Below are positions 17,127-25,288 of a DNA stretch of 38,994 nucleotides, one piece after another. Source of the stretch: Anaerosomatales bacterium (GTDB lineage Bacteria > Actinomycetota > Coriobacteriia > Anaerosomatales > Anaerosomataceae); assembly GCA_030019445.1 (NCBI GenBank), contig JASEEU010000002.1, positions 1 to 38,994 of the forward strand, given 5' to 3'. The translations under genes were made by a program, and so were the position numbers. The notes below the pieces were generated by a model. That model was given only the letters and a program-made list of their open reading frames with translations, did no database searches and was not told where the DNA came from. Positions within the stretch are counted from its first letter, which is position 1, and every line of letters begins with the position of its first letter.

Positions 17127-19316
17127 ATGCCGCTGCTGTCGCGGCCGGAGGACCGAGTGGCACCCATCAAGGACAACACAGCCGGGCGGGCGCCCGAACC
17201 CGTCGAGCTCTTCGTCAAGCGCCTGCTGGTGACGTACAAGGCGGTGAAGCTCTACCCGCCTTCGAGCCACATCCCGCGCGAGACTGCCAACGACGCCGTC
17301 ACGGCGCTGAAGCGGGTCATGCGCGATCGGTCCGACCTGCGGCTCTCCGTGACCAAGTCCGCCCTGGTCTACGAGTTCCTGCCGGCGCTTCCCGGGCATG
17401 CGGCGTACGAGGAGTTCGCGCGCGAGTTCTACGCGCGCGGGCTGGCCGAGGTCCGCTTCCACACGGGTGTCTCGGCTAACGACCTCGTGCAGTTCCTTGC
17501 GACGCTCGCAGAGCCGGTGGGCGACATCACCGCGGGGGGCGGATTCGAAGCACGGCTCTGGGAACGCCAGGTGGACACCGTCACCGTGCGCGAGGCGAGC
17601 ACGAAGATCGTGGACGTGGGCGCGACCGAGGCCGAAGAGCAGACCGTGGCGGGCGAGCCGTGGCCCCCGTCGCCCGCGCGCATCGACGAGATCCTGGAAG
17701 GCGCATTCGGCGCGCGCCCGCGTGACCAGCGGCTGCTCGTGCGCTTCATGCAGAGCCCCCGGCTGCTCTCCAACTACCTCCAGGAGACCGCGCACGGCCG
17801 CGGCGCCGAGGTCTCGCTCGGCAGGCTCGCCTCCGTGGTGACGGAGATGGCGCGGACGGCCGCCGGTGAGCTGGCCGAGGACCAGCCCGCGCTCATGCGT
17901 TCGATCGCCGAGAGCATCATGGGGCTCGACCCCGACACGCGCCGTCGCCTGCTGGCCGAGAAGCTCCTTGCCGAGGCGCGTGTGGACGAGGCGGTGGCCG
18001 GCGTGCTGCGGCAGTTGGACCTCAGCGACGTCTGCCGGGCGCTCGTCGAAGGCGCCGCCGAGGACGAGCTCGGCAAGGAGGGGCTGGCCCGCGCGCTGCG
18101 CAACCTCGCCGCGATCAGCGTCGAGAGCCGCGACAGCGTGCTCACGAGCGCCGCCGACGCGATGCGCGACGCCGGGGTGGCGGCAGACATCGTGCAGGAT
18201 GTCGTCGGGCGCGTAGCGCCCACACGCATCGAAGTCGCCGCCTCGGCGACGCCGAGCGGCGCCGAGCGCCTCGACAGCGTCCTGCGTCTCGTCGACCTCG
18301 CCCCGAGCGGGGCGCGCACCATGCACGAAGAGGACGGCGGTGAGCTCACCGAGCTTCGCGCCGAAGCGCGACGTGGCGTGAGCGACGGCGACGTCGTCGC
18401 CTCGCTCGTGTCGCTGCTCTCGCTCGACCGGAGGCCCGATGTCTTCGGGTCGATCATGGCGCTCGTCGAGGACAGCGCGGGACTGCTCGTCGAGTGGGGC
18501 GAGTACGAGATCGCCGGCGACGTCGCTTCGGCGCTCATGGCGCTTGCCGAGACGGACGAGATCGACGACGGGCAGCGTGCCCGGGTCCGCGCGGCGCTCA
18601 CGGCGCTGGCGAGCACCGAATCGATGCGCCGCGTCAACGCGGCCATGCGCGTGCATGCCGACGACTCCCCTGAGCATCGGGCGTGCGTGCGGCTGCTGAA
18701 GATCCTCGGCGAGAACACCATCGAGCCGATGCTCGAGGTGCTTGCCGACGAGCCCGACATGGGCGCTCGCAAGGCGCTCGTGGACCTGCTCTCCTCGCTC
18801 GCGCCCCAGCACATCACGACGCTCGGTTCCCACGTCGCCGACCCCCGTTGGTACGTCGTGCGCAACGTCGTGAGCATCCTCGGCAAGACGCGTTCCTCGG
18901 CGGCGCTACCGGCGCTCGGACGCACCCTGCGTCACGGCGACGCTCGCGTCCGGCGTGAGACCATCCGGGCGCTCGCGGGGATACATGACCGGTTGGCCGA
19001 GGAGATGCTCGTGGCCGCGCTCAGCGACGACGACGAGCAGAACGTCCGGCTCGCAGCCCGCTACCTCGGCGTGGCGGGCGTGCGCGGAGCGGTGGGCGCG
19101 CTCGGTCAGGTCGCGCGCGGCGACGGGCGCGGCAACCGCGAACCTGGTCCACGCGTCGAGGCCATCGAGGCGCTTGGGCGCATCGGCGGGGATGACGCGC
19201 GACGTGTGCTCGACGAGCTCGGCAGGCAGCGCTCCATCATCCGCGGGGCGCGCGCCAGGGAGATCCGCGCGGCGGCCGAGGCGGCGCTGCGTTCGATGGA
19301 GGAGGGAGGACGGTGA
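17127..19316 (+). CDS. HEAT-repeat protein with N-terminal YP module (pair B)
   Basis: The 729-aa soluble protein is a paralogue of the HEAT protein at 9419-11389 with the same plan. The YP module (about 25-165) contains KAVKLYPPSSHIP at 38-50 and, about 80 residues on, RGLAEVRFHTGVSANDLVQFL. A helical middle follows, then C-terminal HEAT repeats (about 500-725), e.g. DARVRRETIRALAGIHDR and DEQNVRLAARYLGVAGVRG. ATG 17127 has GGGGAGG 7 nt upstream; GTG 17157 with GGAGG is an alternative. CATAAT at 17107-17112 may be the -10. It overlaps the HD-GYP gene by 4 nt (GTGA). The N-terminal module and order HEAT then HD-GYP match pair A. Function unknown. Confidence 0.85.
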   Translation: MPLLSRPEDRVAPIKDNTAGRAPEPVELFVKRLLVTYKAVKLYPPSSHIPRETANDAVTALKRVMRDRSDLRLSVTKSALVYEFLPALPGHAAYEEFAREFYARGLAEVRFHTGVSANDLVQFLATLAEPVGDITAGGGFEARLWERQVDTVTVREASTKIVDVGATEAEEQTVAGEPWPPSPARIDEILEGAFGARPRDQRLLVRFMQSPRLLSNYLQETAHGRGAEVSLGRLASVVTEMARTAAGELAEDQPALMRSIAESIMGLDPDTRRRLLAEKLLAEARVDEAVAGVLRQLDLSDVCRALVEGAAEDELGKEGLARALRNLAAISVESRDSVLTSAADAMRDAGVAADIVQDVVGRVAPTRIEVAASATPSGAERLDSVLRLVDLAPSGARTMHEEDGGELTELRAEARRGVSDGDVVASLVSLLSLDRRPDVFGSIMALVEDSAGLLVEWGEYEIAGDVASALMALAETDEIDDGQRARVRAALTALASTESMRRVNAAMRVHADDSPEHRACVRLLKILGENTIEPMLEVLADEPDMGARKALVDLLSSLAPQHITTLGSHVADPRWYVVRNVVSILGKTRSSAALPALGRTLRHGDARVRRETIRALAGIHDRLAEEMLVAALSDDDEQNVRLAARYLGVAGVRGAVGALGQVARGDGRGNREPGPRVEAIEALGRIGGDDARRVLDELGRQRSIIRGARAREIRAAAEAALRSMEEGGR

Positions 19317-20809
19317 GCGAGACGCCGCGCGACGACACGGATCGTGCCGACGTCATCCGGGAAGCCGCGGGTGCGACGCCGTCCGCCGGTGGGAGCGATG
19401 TCATCGCAGCGGGCGCCGGAGGCAGCGCGCGGGCGAGGACCTTCTCGGCCAAGCAGGTCAAGCGCGCACGCGACCTGCTGGCCCGCCTGTATGCGCTCAG
19501 GCGCGCGGCTCGCTTCTACCCGAGCGGCCACCCCGCGCTCGATCAGGCCGTGGACGAGCTCGTGGGCGTGGTGGCGCAGTACCACGCTGAAGGCGTGGAC
19601 GTCCCGGTCACGTTCTTCGAGGACGAGCTGCTGCTCGGCGAACAGCTGCTGGCCGAGGACAGCGTGCTCTTCGACCAGCTCATCCGCGACATGACCGCGC
19701 TGGGCATCGGTACGCTGACGTTCCACAAGGGGCTCACGGCCGAGGACCTCAGGCGCTTCGTCCCGGTGATCGCGGCCGACCCCGACGAGCTCGTCGCCGG
19801 TGGCGGGACCGAGGCCGTCGTCGAGGCGGTGGGAGCGCCGCACATCTCGGTCAGCGCCGTCACGGTCGTGCGCGAGCAGCCTTCGGCCGAAGAGGCCAAG
19901 AACGCGTCGAAGACCTCCTACGCCGACGCCCTCGACCTGATGCGCGAGCTCGATCGTCTCGTGCGGTCGAATCAGGCGGTGAGCGTGCCGCGCGTCAAGT
20001 CGACCGTGCGCAGCCTCATCGACAACGTGCTCGGCAACCGCTACGCGATGCTCGAGCTCTCGGGGCTCAAGGGATTCGACGAGTACACGTTCTACCACTC
20101 GGTCAACGTAGCGATCCTCTCCATCGCGCTCGGGTCGATGCTCTCGCGCGACTACCGGTTCCTGTCCACGCTCGGCACGGGCGCCCTGCTGCACGACATC
20201 GGCAAGATGACGGTGCCGCTCGAAGTCCTCAACAAGCCCGGCCCGCTCACCTCCGAGGAGTGGGCGCTCATCCGGCAGCATCCGGTCCACGGAGCCGAGC
20301 ACGCCGCGCTCACGCCCGGCCTGGACAAAGCGGCCGTGGTGATCATCCTCGAGCATCACGTGCGCTACGATCTCACCGGCTACCCCCAGACTGCCCCGCC
20401 ACGCTCGCAGCATCTCGTGAGCCGGCTGGTAGCGGTCGCCGACGCATACGACGCGATGACGTCTCGGCGCGCGTACAGCGCGGCACGCCTGCAGGACGAG
20501 GCGATGACGGTGCTCGCGCGCAACGCCGGCACGGCGCTCGACCCGCGGCTCGTACGGCTCTTCATCGATCTCATGGGCGTCTACCCGCCCCGTTCGCTCG
20601 TGAGGCTGGGCACCGGCGAGATCGCCGTGGTCGTGAGCCCGAGCGCGGGCGACCCCCTGAGGCCGGTGGTCCGCATCATCGCAGGTGCCACGGGCGACCT
20701 CGCAGAGCCTATCGACGTCGACCTCTCCGCCGAAGAAGCAGGGGGCCGCGCCGTCGAGCGATGTCTCGACCCGGCGGGCGTCAACATCGACGTCGCCGAC
20801 TTCCTCTAG
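19313..20809 (+). CDS. HD-GYP domain phosphohydrolase with N-terminal YP module (pair B)
   Basis: The 498-aa protein has a disordered N-terminus (1-45), then the YP module (about 50-190) with RAARFYPSGHP at 64-74 and LGIGTLTFHKGLTAEDLRRFV at about 130-150. The HD-GYP domain follows: YHS at 261-263, HDIGK at 294-298, HP at 323, HH at 348-349, DLTGYP at 353-358 and VADAYDAMTS. The motif normally DGxGYP reads DLTGYP; metal-binding His and Asp are kept, so it is probably an active cyclic-di-GMP phosphodiesterase. The C-terminal domain (GVYPPRSLVRL...) matches that of pair A. It is co-translated with the HEAT gene (GTGA overlap, GGAGGGAGG upstream). Confidence 0.9.
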   Translation: MSETPRDDTDRADVIREAAGATPSAGGSDVIAAGAGGSARARTFSAKQVKRARDLLARLYALRRAARFYPSGHPALDQAVDELVGVVAQYHAEGVDVPVTFFEDELLLGEQLLAEDSVLFDQLIRDMTALGIGTLTFHKGLTAEDLRRFVPVIAADPDELVAGGGTEAVVEAVGAPHISVSAVTVVREQPSAEEAKNASKTSYADALDLMRELDRLVRSNQAVSVPRVKSTVRSLIDNVLGNRYAMLELSGLKGFDEYTFYHSVNVAILSIALGSMLSRDYRFLSTLGTGALLHDIGKMTVPLEVLNKPGPLTSEEWALIRQHPVHGAEHAALTPGLDKAAVVIILEHHVRYDLTGYPQTAPPRSQHLVSRLVAVADAYDAMTSRRAYSAARLQDEAMTVLARNAGTALDPRLVRLFIDLMGVYPPRSLVRLGTGEIAVVVSPSAGDPLRPVVRIIAGATGDLAEPIDVDLSAEEAGGRAVERCLDPAGVNIDVADFL

Positions 20810-20850
20810 GCCGCGCGTCCTTCGCGCCGGTCGCATCGGCCGCGAGCGGG

Positions 20851-20856
20851 TACCAT
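20851..20856 (+). promoter_or_regulatory. Possible -10 element upstream of the UPF0182 gene
   Basis: TACCAT fits TAnnnT and lies 34 bp upstream of the ATG at 20890, but no -35 is recognisable. Read-through from the HD-GYP gene is also possible. Confidence 0.3.
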
Positions 20857-20889
20857 AGACAGAGCGCACCCGACCGGAAGGTATGCACC

Positions 20890-23622
20890 ATGGCTGAAAC
20901 GCGGATGCCCGCGCGTTGGAGGATCTGGCTCGCCCTCGCCCTCGTGGCGCTGCTCGTGATGTCCGGCGCGATCGCCACGTTCTACACCGACGCCCTGTGG
21001 TTCGAGGAGCTCGGGCAGGCGGGGGTGTTCTGGACCTCGCTCGGATGGATGTGGGGCGTGGGGCTCGCCGCCGGATTGCTCGCCTTCGTGATCGTCTACG
21101 TGAACCTGCGGCTCGCGCGGTCCATGGCGCCCACGGCTGTGCTTCGCAGCACCGACGAGCGCGGATTCCAGCTTGAGATGACCGTGCAGCAGGTGCGGGA
21201 GGTCCTCGAGCGGGCCTTCGGGTGGGTGCTGCTCGCCGCCAGCGCCGTCGTCGCGCTCGCGGCGGGGGTATCGGCCGCGGGTGGCTGGGAGGCGTTCGCC
21301 CTGTGGGCGAACGGGGTCTCGTTCGGCGTGGCCGATCCGCAGTTCGGTCAGGACGTCGGCTTCTACTTCTTCACGCTCCCGGCGCTGCGCACCATTGCCG
21401 ACTACCTGACGGGCGTGCTCGCCACGACCCTCGCCATCACGGCCGTGATCCACCTGCTCACGGGCGCGATCCGGCCCTGGGCCAAGCTGCGCGGCTTCGA
21501 TCCGCACGTCAAGGCGCACCTCTCGGTCCTCGCCGGGCTCATCATCTGGGTGCGCGCGTTCGTGTACTGGATCGACATCTACGAGCTGAACTTCTCGCCG
21601 CGTGGCCAGGTGGTCGGCGCGTCGTACACCGACGTCCACGCCCAACTTCCGGCGCTGCAGATACTCATCGTCGTAGCGGTCCTCTCCGGCATCGCGCTGC
21701 TCGTGAACATCCGCTTCCGCGGGTGGCGCCTTCCCGCCATCGCCCTTGGCGTCTGGCTCGGCGCGCTCATCCTTGTCGGCTCCGTGTACCCGGGCCTTGT
21801 GCAGCAGTTCCGCGTCGCTCCCAACGAGGTCGCCGCCGAGGCCCCCTACCTCGAGCGCAACATCGAGATGACACGACGGGCGTTCGGACTGGAGGACGTC
21901 GAGGTGCGTCCGTTCGCGGCCGCCGAGAGCCTCGGCGCCACCGATCTTGCCGCGAACGCACAGACCATCTCCAACGTCCGCCTGTGGGACCCGGCGATCG
22001 TCGCCCAGACCTACCAGCAGCTTCAGGGCATCCGGCCGTACTACGAGTTCACCGATGTGGACATCGATCGCTATGAGCTTGACGGCGTCGAGCGTCAGGT
22101 GCTCGTCTCGGTGCGCGAGATGAACGTCGGCCAGCTCGCGAGCCAGGCCCAGACATGGGTCAACCAGCACCTCGTGTACACCCACGGCTACGGCGCCGTG
22201 GTGAGCCCCGTCAACGAGTTCACCGGCCAGGGACTGCCCAGCTTCATCGTCCAAGACATCCCGCCGCAGTCCGCCTCGGACATCGAGATCGAGCGTCCCG
22301 GCGTCTACTTCGGCGAGCAGAGTTCGAACTACGTGCTCGTGAACACCGGGCTGCCCGAGTTCGACTACCCGGTCGGCGACCAGAACGCGACGACGACGTA
22401 CGACGGGGAAGCCGGCATCGGAGTGGGCGGCGGCCTGCGGCGCGCGGCGTTCGCGCTGCGCTTCTCGGCGCCGCAGATCCTGTTCAGCGAGTACATCCAG
22501 CCGGACAGCAAGGTGCTGTTCAGGCGTCAGATCACAGAGCGGATCGCGACGGTCGCCCCGTGGCTCCATCTGGATGGCGACCCCTATCCGATCGTCGTCG
22601 ACGGGCGCATCGTGTGGGTCGTGGACGCGTACACCGCGTCCGACCGGTACCCCTATTCTGAGCGGATCGCGGGAGGACTCAACTACATCCGCAACAGCGT
22701 GAAGGTGACCGTCGACGCGTACGACGGCACGACGACGTTCTATGCGTTCCAGCCCGATGACCCGCTCCTGCAGACGTGGGCGGACGTCTTCCCGGGGCTG
22801 CTGACCGACTTCGACCAGATGCCCGAGGAGATCCGGGCGCACCTGCGCTACCCCGAGGACCTCTTCCGCATCCAGGCCGAGGTGTACAAGACCTATCACA
22901 TGCAGGATCCGCAGGTCTTCTACAACAAGGAAGACCAATGGGCGTTGCCCGGCGAGACGGGCGAGGGCGGCGACATCATGGACCCGTTCTACGTCCTCAT
23001 GCGGCTGCCGGACGAGGCAGACGAGAGCTTCATGCTCATGGTCCCCTTCACGCCCCGCAACAAAGACAACATGATCGGGTGGATGGCCGCCAAGAGCGAT
23101 CCCGACGACTACGGGCGACGCGTCGTCTACACCTTCCCCAAGCAGAAGCTCGTGCTCGGCCCCGAACAGGTCAGCGCGCGGGTCAATCAGGACCCGGTGA
23201 TCTCGCAGCAGCTCACGCTCTGGAGCCAGCGGGGGAGCGGGGTCCTCTTCGGCAACCTGCTCGTCATCCCTATCGAAGAGTCCGTCGTCTACATACAGCC
23301 GCTCTACCTGCAGGCCGAGAGGACCGCGATGCCGCAGCTCACGCGCGTGATCGTCGCCTACGCGGACTCGGTCGCGATGGAGACGGACCTCACCTCGGCG
23401 CTCACCGCGGTCTTCGGCGAGGGGACGCCGGACTCCGGAGGGCGGCCCTCCGGGGAGCCGACCGAGGGTGATGCGGCGCTTGCGCAACAGCTCTACGACC
23501 AGGCGCTCGATGCGCAACGCGCGGGCGACTGGGCGGCCTACGGCGAGCTCATCGAGCAGCTCGGCGTGGTGCTGGGTCGTCTTGCCGGCACGCCCTCCGT
23601 GGAGCCCACGACGGCTCCCTGA
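20890..23622 (+). CDS. UPF0182 family large membrane protein
   Basis: A 910-aa protein. About seven hydrophobic segments fill residues 10-310; the first loop DALWFEELGQAGVFWTSLGW and the later FDPHVKAHLSVLAGL are typical of UPF0182 (COG1615). A large outward domain (about 320-830) contains family-typical stretches such as FTDVDIDRYELDG, LVYTHGYGAVVSPVNE and NYIRNSVKVTVDAYDG. The C-terminal end is a helical region (QQLYDQALDAQRAGDWAAY). ATG at 20890 has GGAAGG upstream. The function of the family is unknown. It lies 80 bp after HD-GYP pair B. Confidence 0.93.
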   Translation: MAETRMPARWRIWLALALVALLVMSGAIATFYTDALWFEELGQAGVFWTSLGWMWGVGLAAGLLAFVIVYVNLRLARSMAPTAVLRSTDERGFQLEMTVQQVREVLERAFGWVLLAASAVVALAAGVSAAGGWEAFALWANGVSFGVADPQFGQDVGFYFFTLPALRTIADYLTGVLATTLAITAVIHLLTGAIRPWAKLRGFDPHVKAHLSVLAGLIIWVRAFVYWIDIYELNFSPRGQVVGASYTDVHAQLPALQILIVVAVLSGIALLVNIRFRGWRLPAIALGVWLGALILVGSVYPGLVQQFRVAPNEVAAEAPYLERNIEMTRRAFGLEDVEVRPFAAAESLGATDLAANAQTISNVRLWDPAIVAQTYQQLQGIRPYYEFTDVDIDRYELDGVERQVLVSVREMNVGQLASQAQTWVNQHLVYTHGYGAVVSPVNEFTGQGLPSFIVQDIPPQSASDIEIERPGVYFGEQSSNYVLVNTGLPEFDYPVGDQNATTTYDGEAGIGVGGGLRRAAFALRFSAPQILFSEYIQPDSKVLFRRQITERIATVAPWLHLDGDPYPIVVDGRIVWVVDAYTASDRYPYSERIAGGLNYIRNSVKVTVDAYDGTTTFYAFQPDDPLLQTWADVFPGLLTDFDQMPEEIRAHLRYPEDLFRIQAEVYKTYHMQDPQVFYNKEDQWALPGETGEGGDIMDPFYVLMRLPDEADESFMLMVPFTPRNKDNMIGWMAAKSDPDDYGRRVVYTFPKQKLVLGPEQVSARVNQDPVISQQLTLWSQRGSGVLFGNLLVIPIEESVVYIQPLYLQAERTAMPQLTRVIVAYADSVAMETDLTSALTAVFGEGTPDSGGRPSGEPTEGDAALAQQLYDQALDAQRAGDWAAYGELIEQLGVVLGRLAGTPSVEPTTAP

Positions 23623-23978
23623 TGCCCCCCGGGGTGTGCATTCCGGCACGGTGTGTGCTATCGTAGCGCGCTGTTGGCCTGCAAAGGGGCGCTGCACGGT
23701 GTGCGATCGGTCGTGACCCGGCCGGACTCGCTGGACCGACACCGGTGGCAGCCCAAGCCCTCGAGAGGCGCAGCGGCGTTTCGTACCACGCGCCGCGGAC
23801 GCCAGGATCACGGTCCGAGCCGAACAGCATAGTTGTGCTTGTTATGGCCGAAGGCGGCGATGCGTCGATCCGCGCGGCCGGGTACGAGACAGCTATCTCG
23901 CGATCTCCGCTGTCACTCTCCCTGTCTACCCTTGTGCCCGGGTCGCCGCCTGTCCTGTAACCGGACACGGAGGTTTGA
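23623..23978 (+). other. 355-nt gene-free region with probable structured 5' leader of the RlpA-like gene
   Basis: No credible gene is present: a 71-codon plus-strand frame (23745-23960) has no ribosome site and atypical composition. The region holds the promoter at 23656, several inverted repeats (for example GACAGC at 23886-23891 paired with GCTGTC at 23907-23912, and GTCC/GGAC around 23952-23965) and, at the end, GGAGG as the ribosome site at 23969. I looked for a cyclic-di-AMP (ydaO) or cyclic-di-GMP aptamer, both known upstream of wall-hydrolase genes, and did not find their conserved strings. The leader is unexplained. Confidence 0.45.
23656..23664 (+). promoter_or_regulatory. Extended -10 promoter for the RlpA-like gene
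   Basis: TGCTATCGT fits TGnTAnnnT. It would start transcription near 23671 and produce a leader of about 305 nt before the GTG at 23979. No convincing -35. Confidence 0.4.
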
Positions 23979-24587
23979 GTGAGTCACGTCATGAGTCGGA
24001 TGAGGCCGATGGCGATCGCCATCGCCCTTGTCGTCACCGGAGCGCTCGCGCTCCCTGTCGCGGTCGGTTCCGGGTTCGCACCCGCCTCCGCGTCGAACGC
24101 CGCCGGCTGGCAGCGCGCTGCCGCCGAGGCGACGGAGCCTGCACCGGATGCCGCCCAGAAGGGCGAGGAGCTGCGCTCCCAGGCCGCCACGCTTGCCGCA
24201 TTGGCGGTCAAGCCCCCGGTCACCAAGACCCCGACCCCCCTTCCCGAGCCGGCCACCAAGACGGTCAAGCGCCGGACGTCGACCGCGTCGTCACAGGCGC
24301 TTCCCGGCGGCTGGCGCACGGCCCGCGTCTCCTGGTACGGCCCCGGTTTCTACGGGAACACCATGGCCGGTGGAGGCAAGCTCACGCCTTCGAGCATGGT
24401 CGTCGCCCACCGGAGTCTTCCCTTTGGGACCAAGATCCAGTTCCAGTACAAGGGACGTTCCTGCACCGCGGTGGTGCGGGACCGCGGCCCCTACGTGGGC
24501 GGTCGTGTCTTCGACCTGGGTCCCGGTACGGCCAAGGCGCTCGGCTTCTCGGGCGTGGGAACGGTCAAGTACAAGATCCTCGGATAG
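23979..24587 (+). CDS. Secreted RlpA-like double-psi beta-barrel protein
   Basis: The 202-aa protein has an N-terminal Sec signal (about 1-40, cleavage probably after ASA) and a low-complexity Pro/Thr/Lys linker (about 60-105). The C-terminal double-psi barrel (about 110-202) contains ARVSWYGPGFYGNTMAGGGK, VAHRSLPFGT and VRDRGPYVGGRVFDLGPG, with the paired Asp residues that are catalytic in RlpA/MltA-type lytic enzymes. It should act on peptidoglycan outside the membrane. GTG at 23979 is chosen for GGAGG 5 nt upstream; a later ATG (23991) is possible. It has a long 5' leader, and a strong hairpin 20 nt after the stop terminates it. Confidence 0.88.
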   Translation: MSHVMSRMRPMAIAIALVVTGALALPVAVGSGFAPASASNAAGWQRAAAEATEPAPDAAQKGEELRSQAATLAALAVKPPVTKTPTPLPEPATKTVKRRTSTASSQALPGGWRTARVSWYGPGFYGNTMAGGGKLTPSSMVVAHRSLPFGTKIQFQYKGRSCTAVVRDRGPYVGGRVFDLGPGTAKALGFSGVGTVKYKILG

Positions 24588-24607
24588 CCCGCGCATCGCG
24601 TGATCCA

Positions 24608-24640
24608 GACAGGCGCCGGCACGCTGTGCCGGCGCCTGTC
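24608..24640 (+). terminator. Rho-independent-like terminator after the RlpA-like gene
   Basis: A perfect 15-bp GC-rich inverted repeat with a 3-nt loop, followed by GCGTTCG rather than a true T-run. It begins 20 nt after the stop. Confidence 0.75.
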
Positions 24641-24730
24641 GCGTTCGCGCCGCATGGTCGGTGGCCGTCCGAATGGGTATCTTAGAAGCGGCATCCATCC
24701 TGCAGTGTCGAGCCGAAGGGGACTTTCCTT

Positions 24731-25078
24731 ATGCCTGACGAGCCTGCCGGCACCGAGCGCGAGACGGACGGCATCTCGGCCATCATCGACAGCATCGCTG
24801 ATCTGTTGCAGACCGCGGCGGACTGGGTGCGCCAGGAGGCCGAGACCATCGTCCGGGAGAAGATCGTCCTGCCGATCCAGCGTCTTGGCCTGACACTCGC
24901 CTCGGCCGCCGCCGCGGGCTGCCTGCTCGTGGTCGGCCTCATCTTCATCGCGGTCGCGCTCTTCCTGTGGCTTGCCGAGTGGCTTACCTATCCCGGCGCG
25001 CTGGCGGCCATCGGCGGCGTGTATGTGCTCGTATCGCTCGTGTTCATCGTCATCAAGGTGAGGATGATGCAGAAATGA
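24731..25078 (+). CDS. Phage-holin-superfamily-like (DUF1469-type) membrane protein
   Basis: The 115-aa protein has an amphipathic N-terminal helix (about 15-50, with IDSIADLLQTAADWVRQEAE) followed by two membrane segments (about 55-78 and 85-110) and a basic tail (KVRMMQK). This layout is that of the putative Actinobacteriota holin-X/DUF1469 family, usually chromosomal and not a lysis holin. No clean Shine-Dalgarno is visible (GGGGAC is 11 nt upstream). It overlaps the next gene by 4 nt (ATGA). Role unknown, probably membrane-associated. Confidence 0.75.
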   Translation: MPDEPAGTERETDGISAIIDSIADLLQTAADWVRQEAETIVREKIVLPIQRLGLTLASAAAAGCLLVVGLIFIAVALFLWLAEWLTYPGALAAIGGVYVLVSLVFIVIKVRMMQK

Positions 25079-25278
25079 CGCCGGAAGAGAGCCGGATCAC
25101 GGTCGACGAACTGCGGGAGAAAGCGCTCAGGATCCGCGACATGGCGGATGCGGAGATAAGGCAGGTCACCGAGCAGCGCGCGGCGCAGGTCGTGGCGATC
25201 GGAGCCGTCGCACTGCTTGCGGCGATCTCGCTGGCCTACTACGTGGGGACACGGCGCGGACGGGCGCCGTCAGCATAG
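25075..25278 (+). CDS. Small single-span membrane protein
   Basis: The 67-aa protein is a charged helix (about 5-40, IRDMADAEIRQVTEQRAAQ) then one membrane segment (about 42-58) and a basic end (TRRGRAP). It is translationally coupled to the holin-like gene (ATGA). YtxH/DUF-type partners of DUF1469 proteins are often like this, so the two probably form a membrane complex; this is inference. Confidence 0.7.
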   Translation: MTPEESRITVDELREKALRIRDMADAEIRQVTEQRAAQVVAIGAVALLAAISLAYYVGTRRGRAPSA

Positions 25279-25288
25279 AGGGGGAGCG

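Noticed and set aside
20806-23811. 1001-aa minus-strand frame opposite UPF0182
   Set aside because: The plus-strand UPF0182 has clear family motifs and a ribosome site; the antisense has neither.
23745-23960. 71-aa plus-strand frame in the RlpA leader
   Set aside because: No ribosome site and no recognisable features; more likely part of the untranslated leader.
23671-23978. Cyclic-di-AMP (ydaO) or cyclic-di-GMP riboswitch upstream of RlpA
   Set aside because: The expected conserved blocks could not be found by eye; reported as an unexplained leader instead.
24676-24681. GGGTAT as a SigB/SigF-like -10 (also near 7058)
   Set aside because: No GTTT-type -35 at proper spacing in either place; GGGTAT is frequent by chance in this composition.
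24731-25278. Prophage remnant suggested by the holin-like gene
   Set aside because: No other phage gene or att-like repeat nearby; this family is commonly chromosomal.
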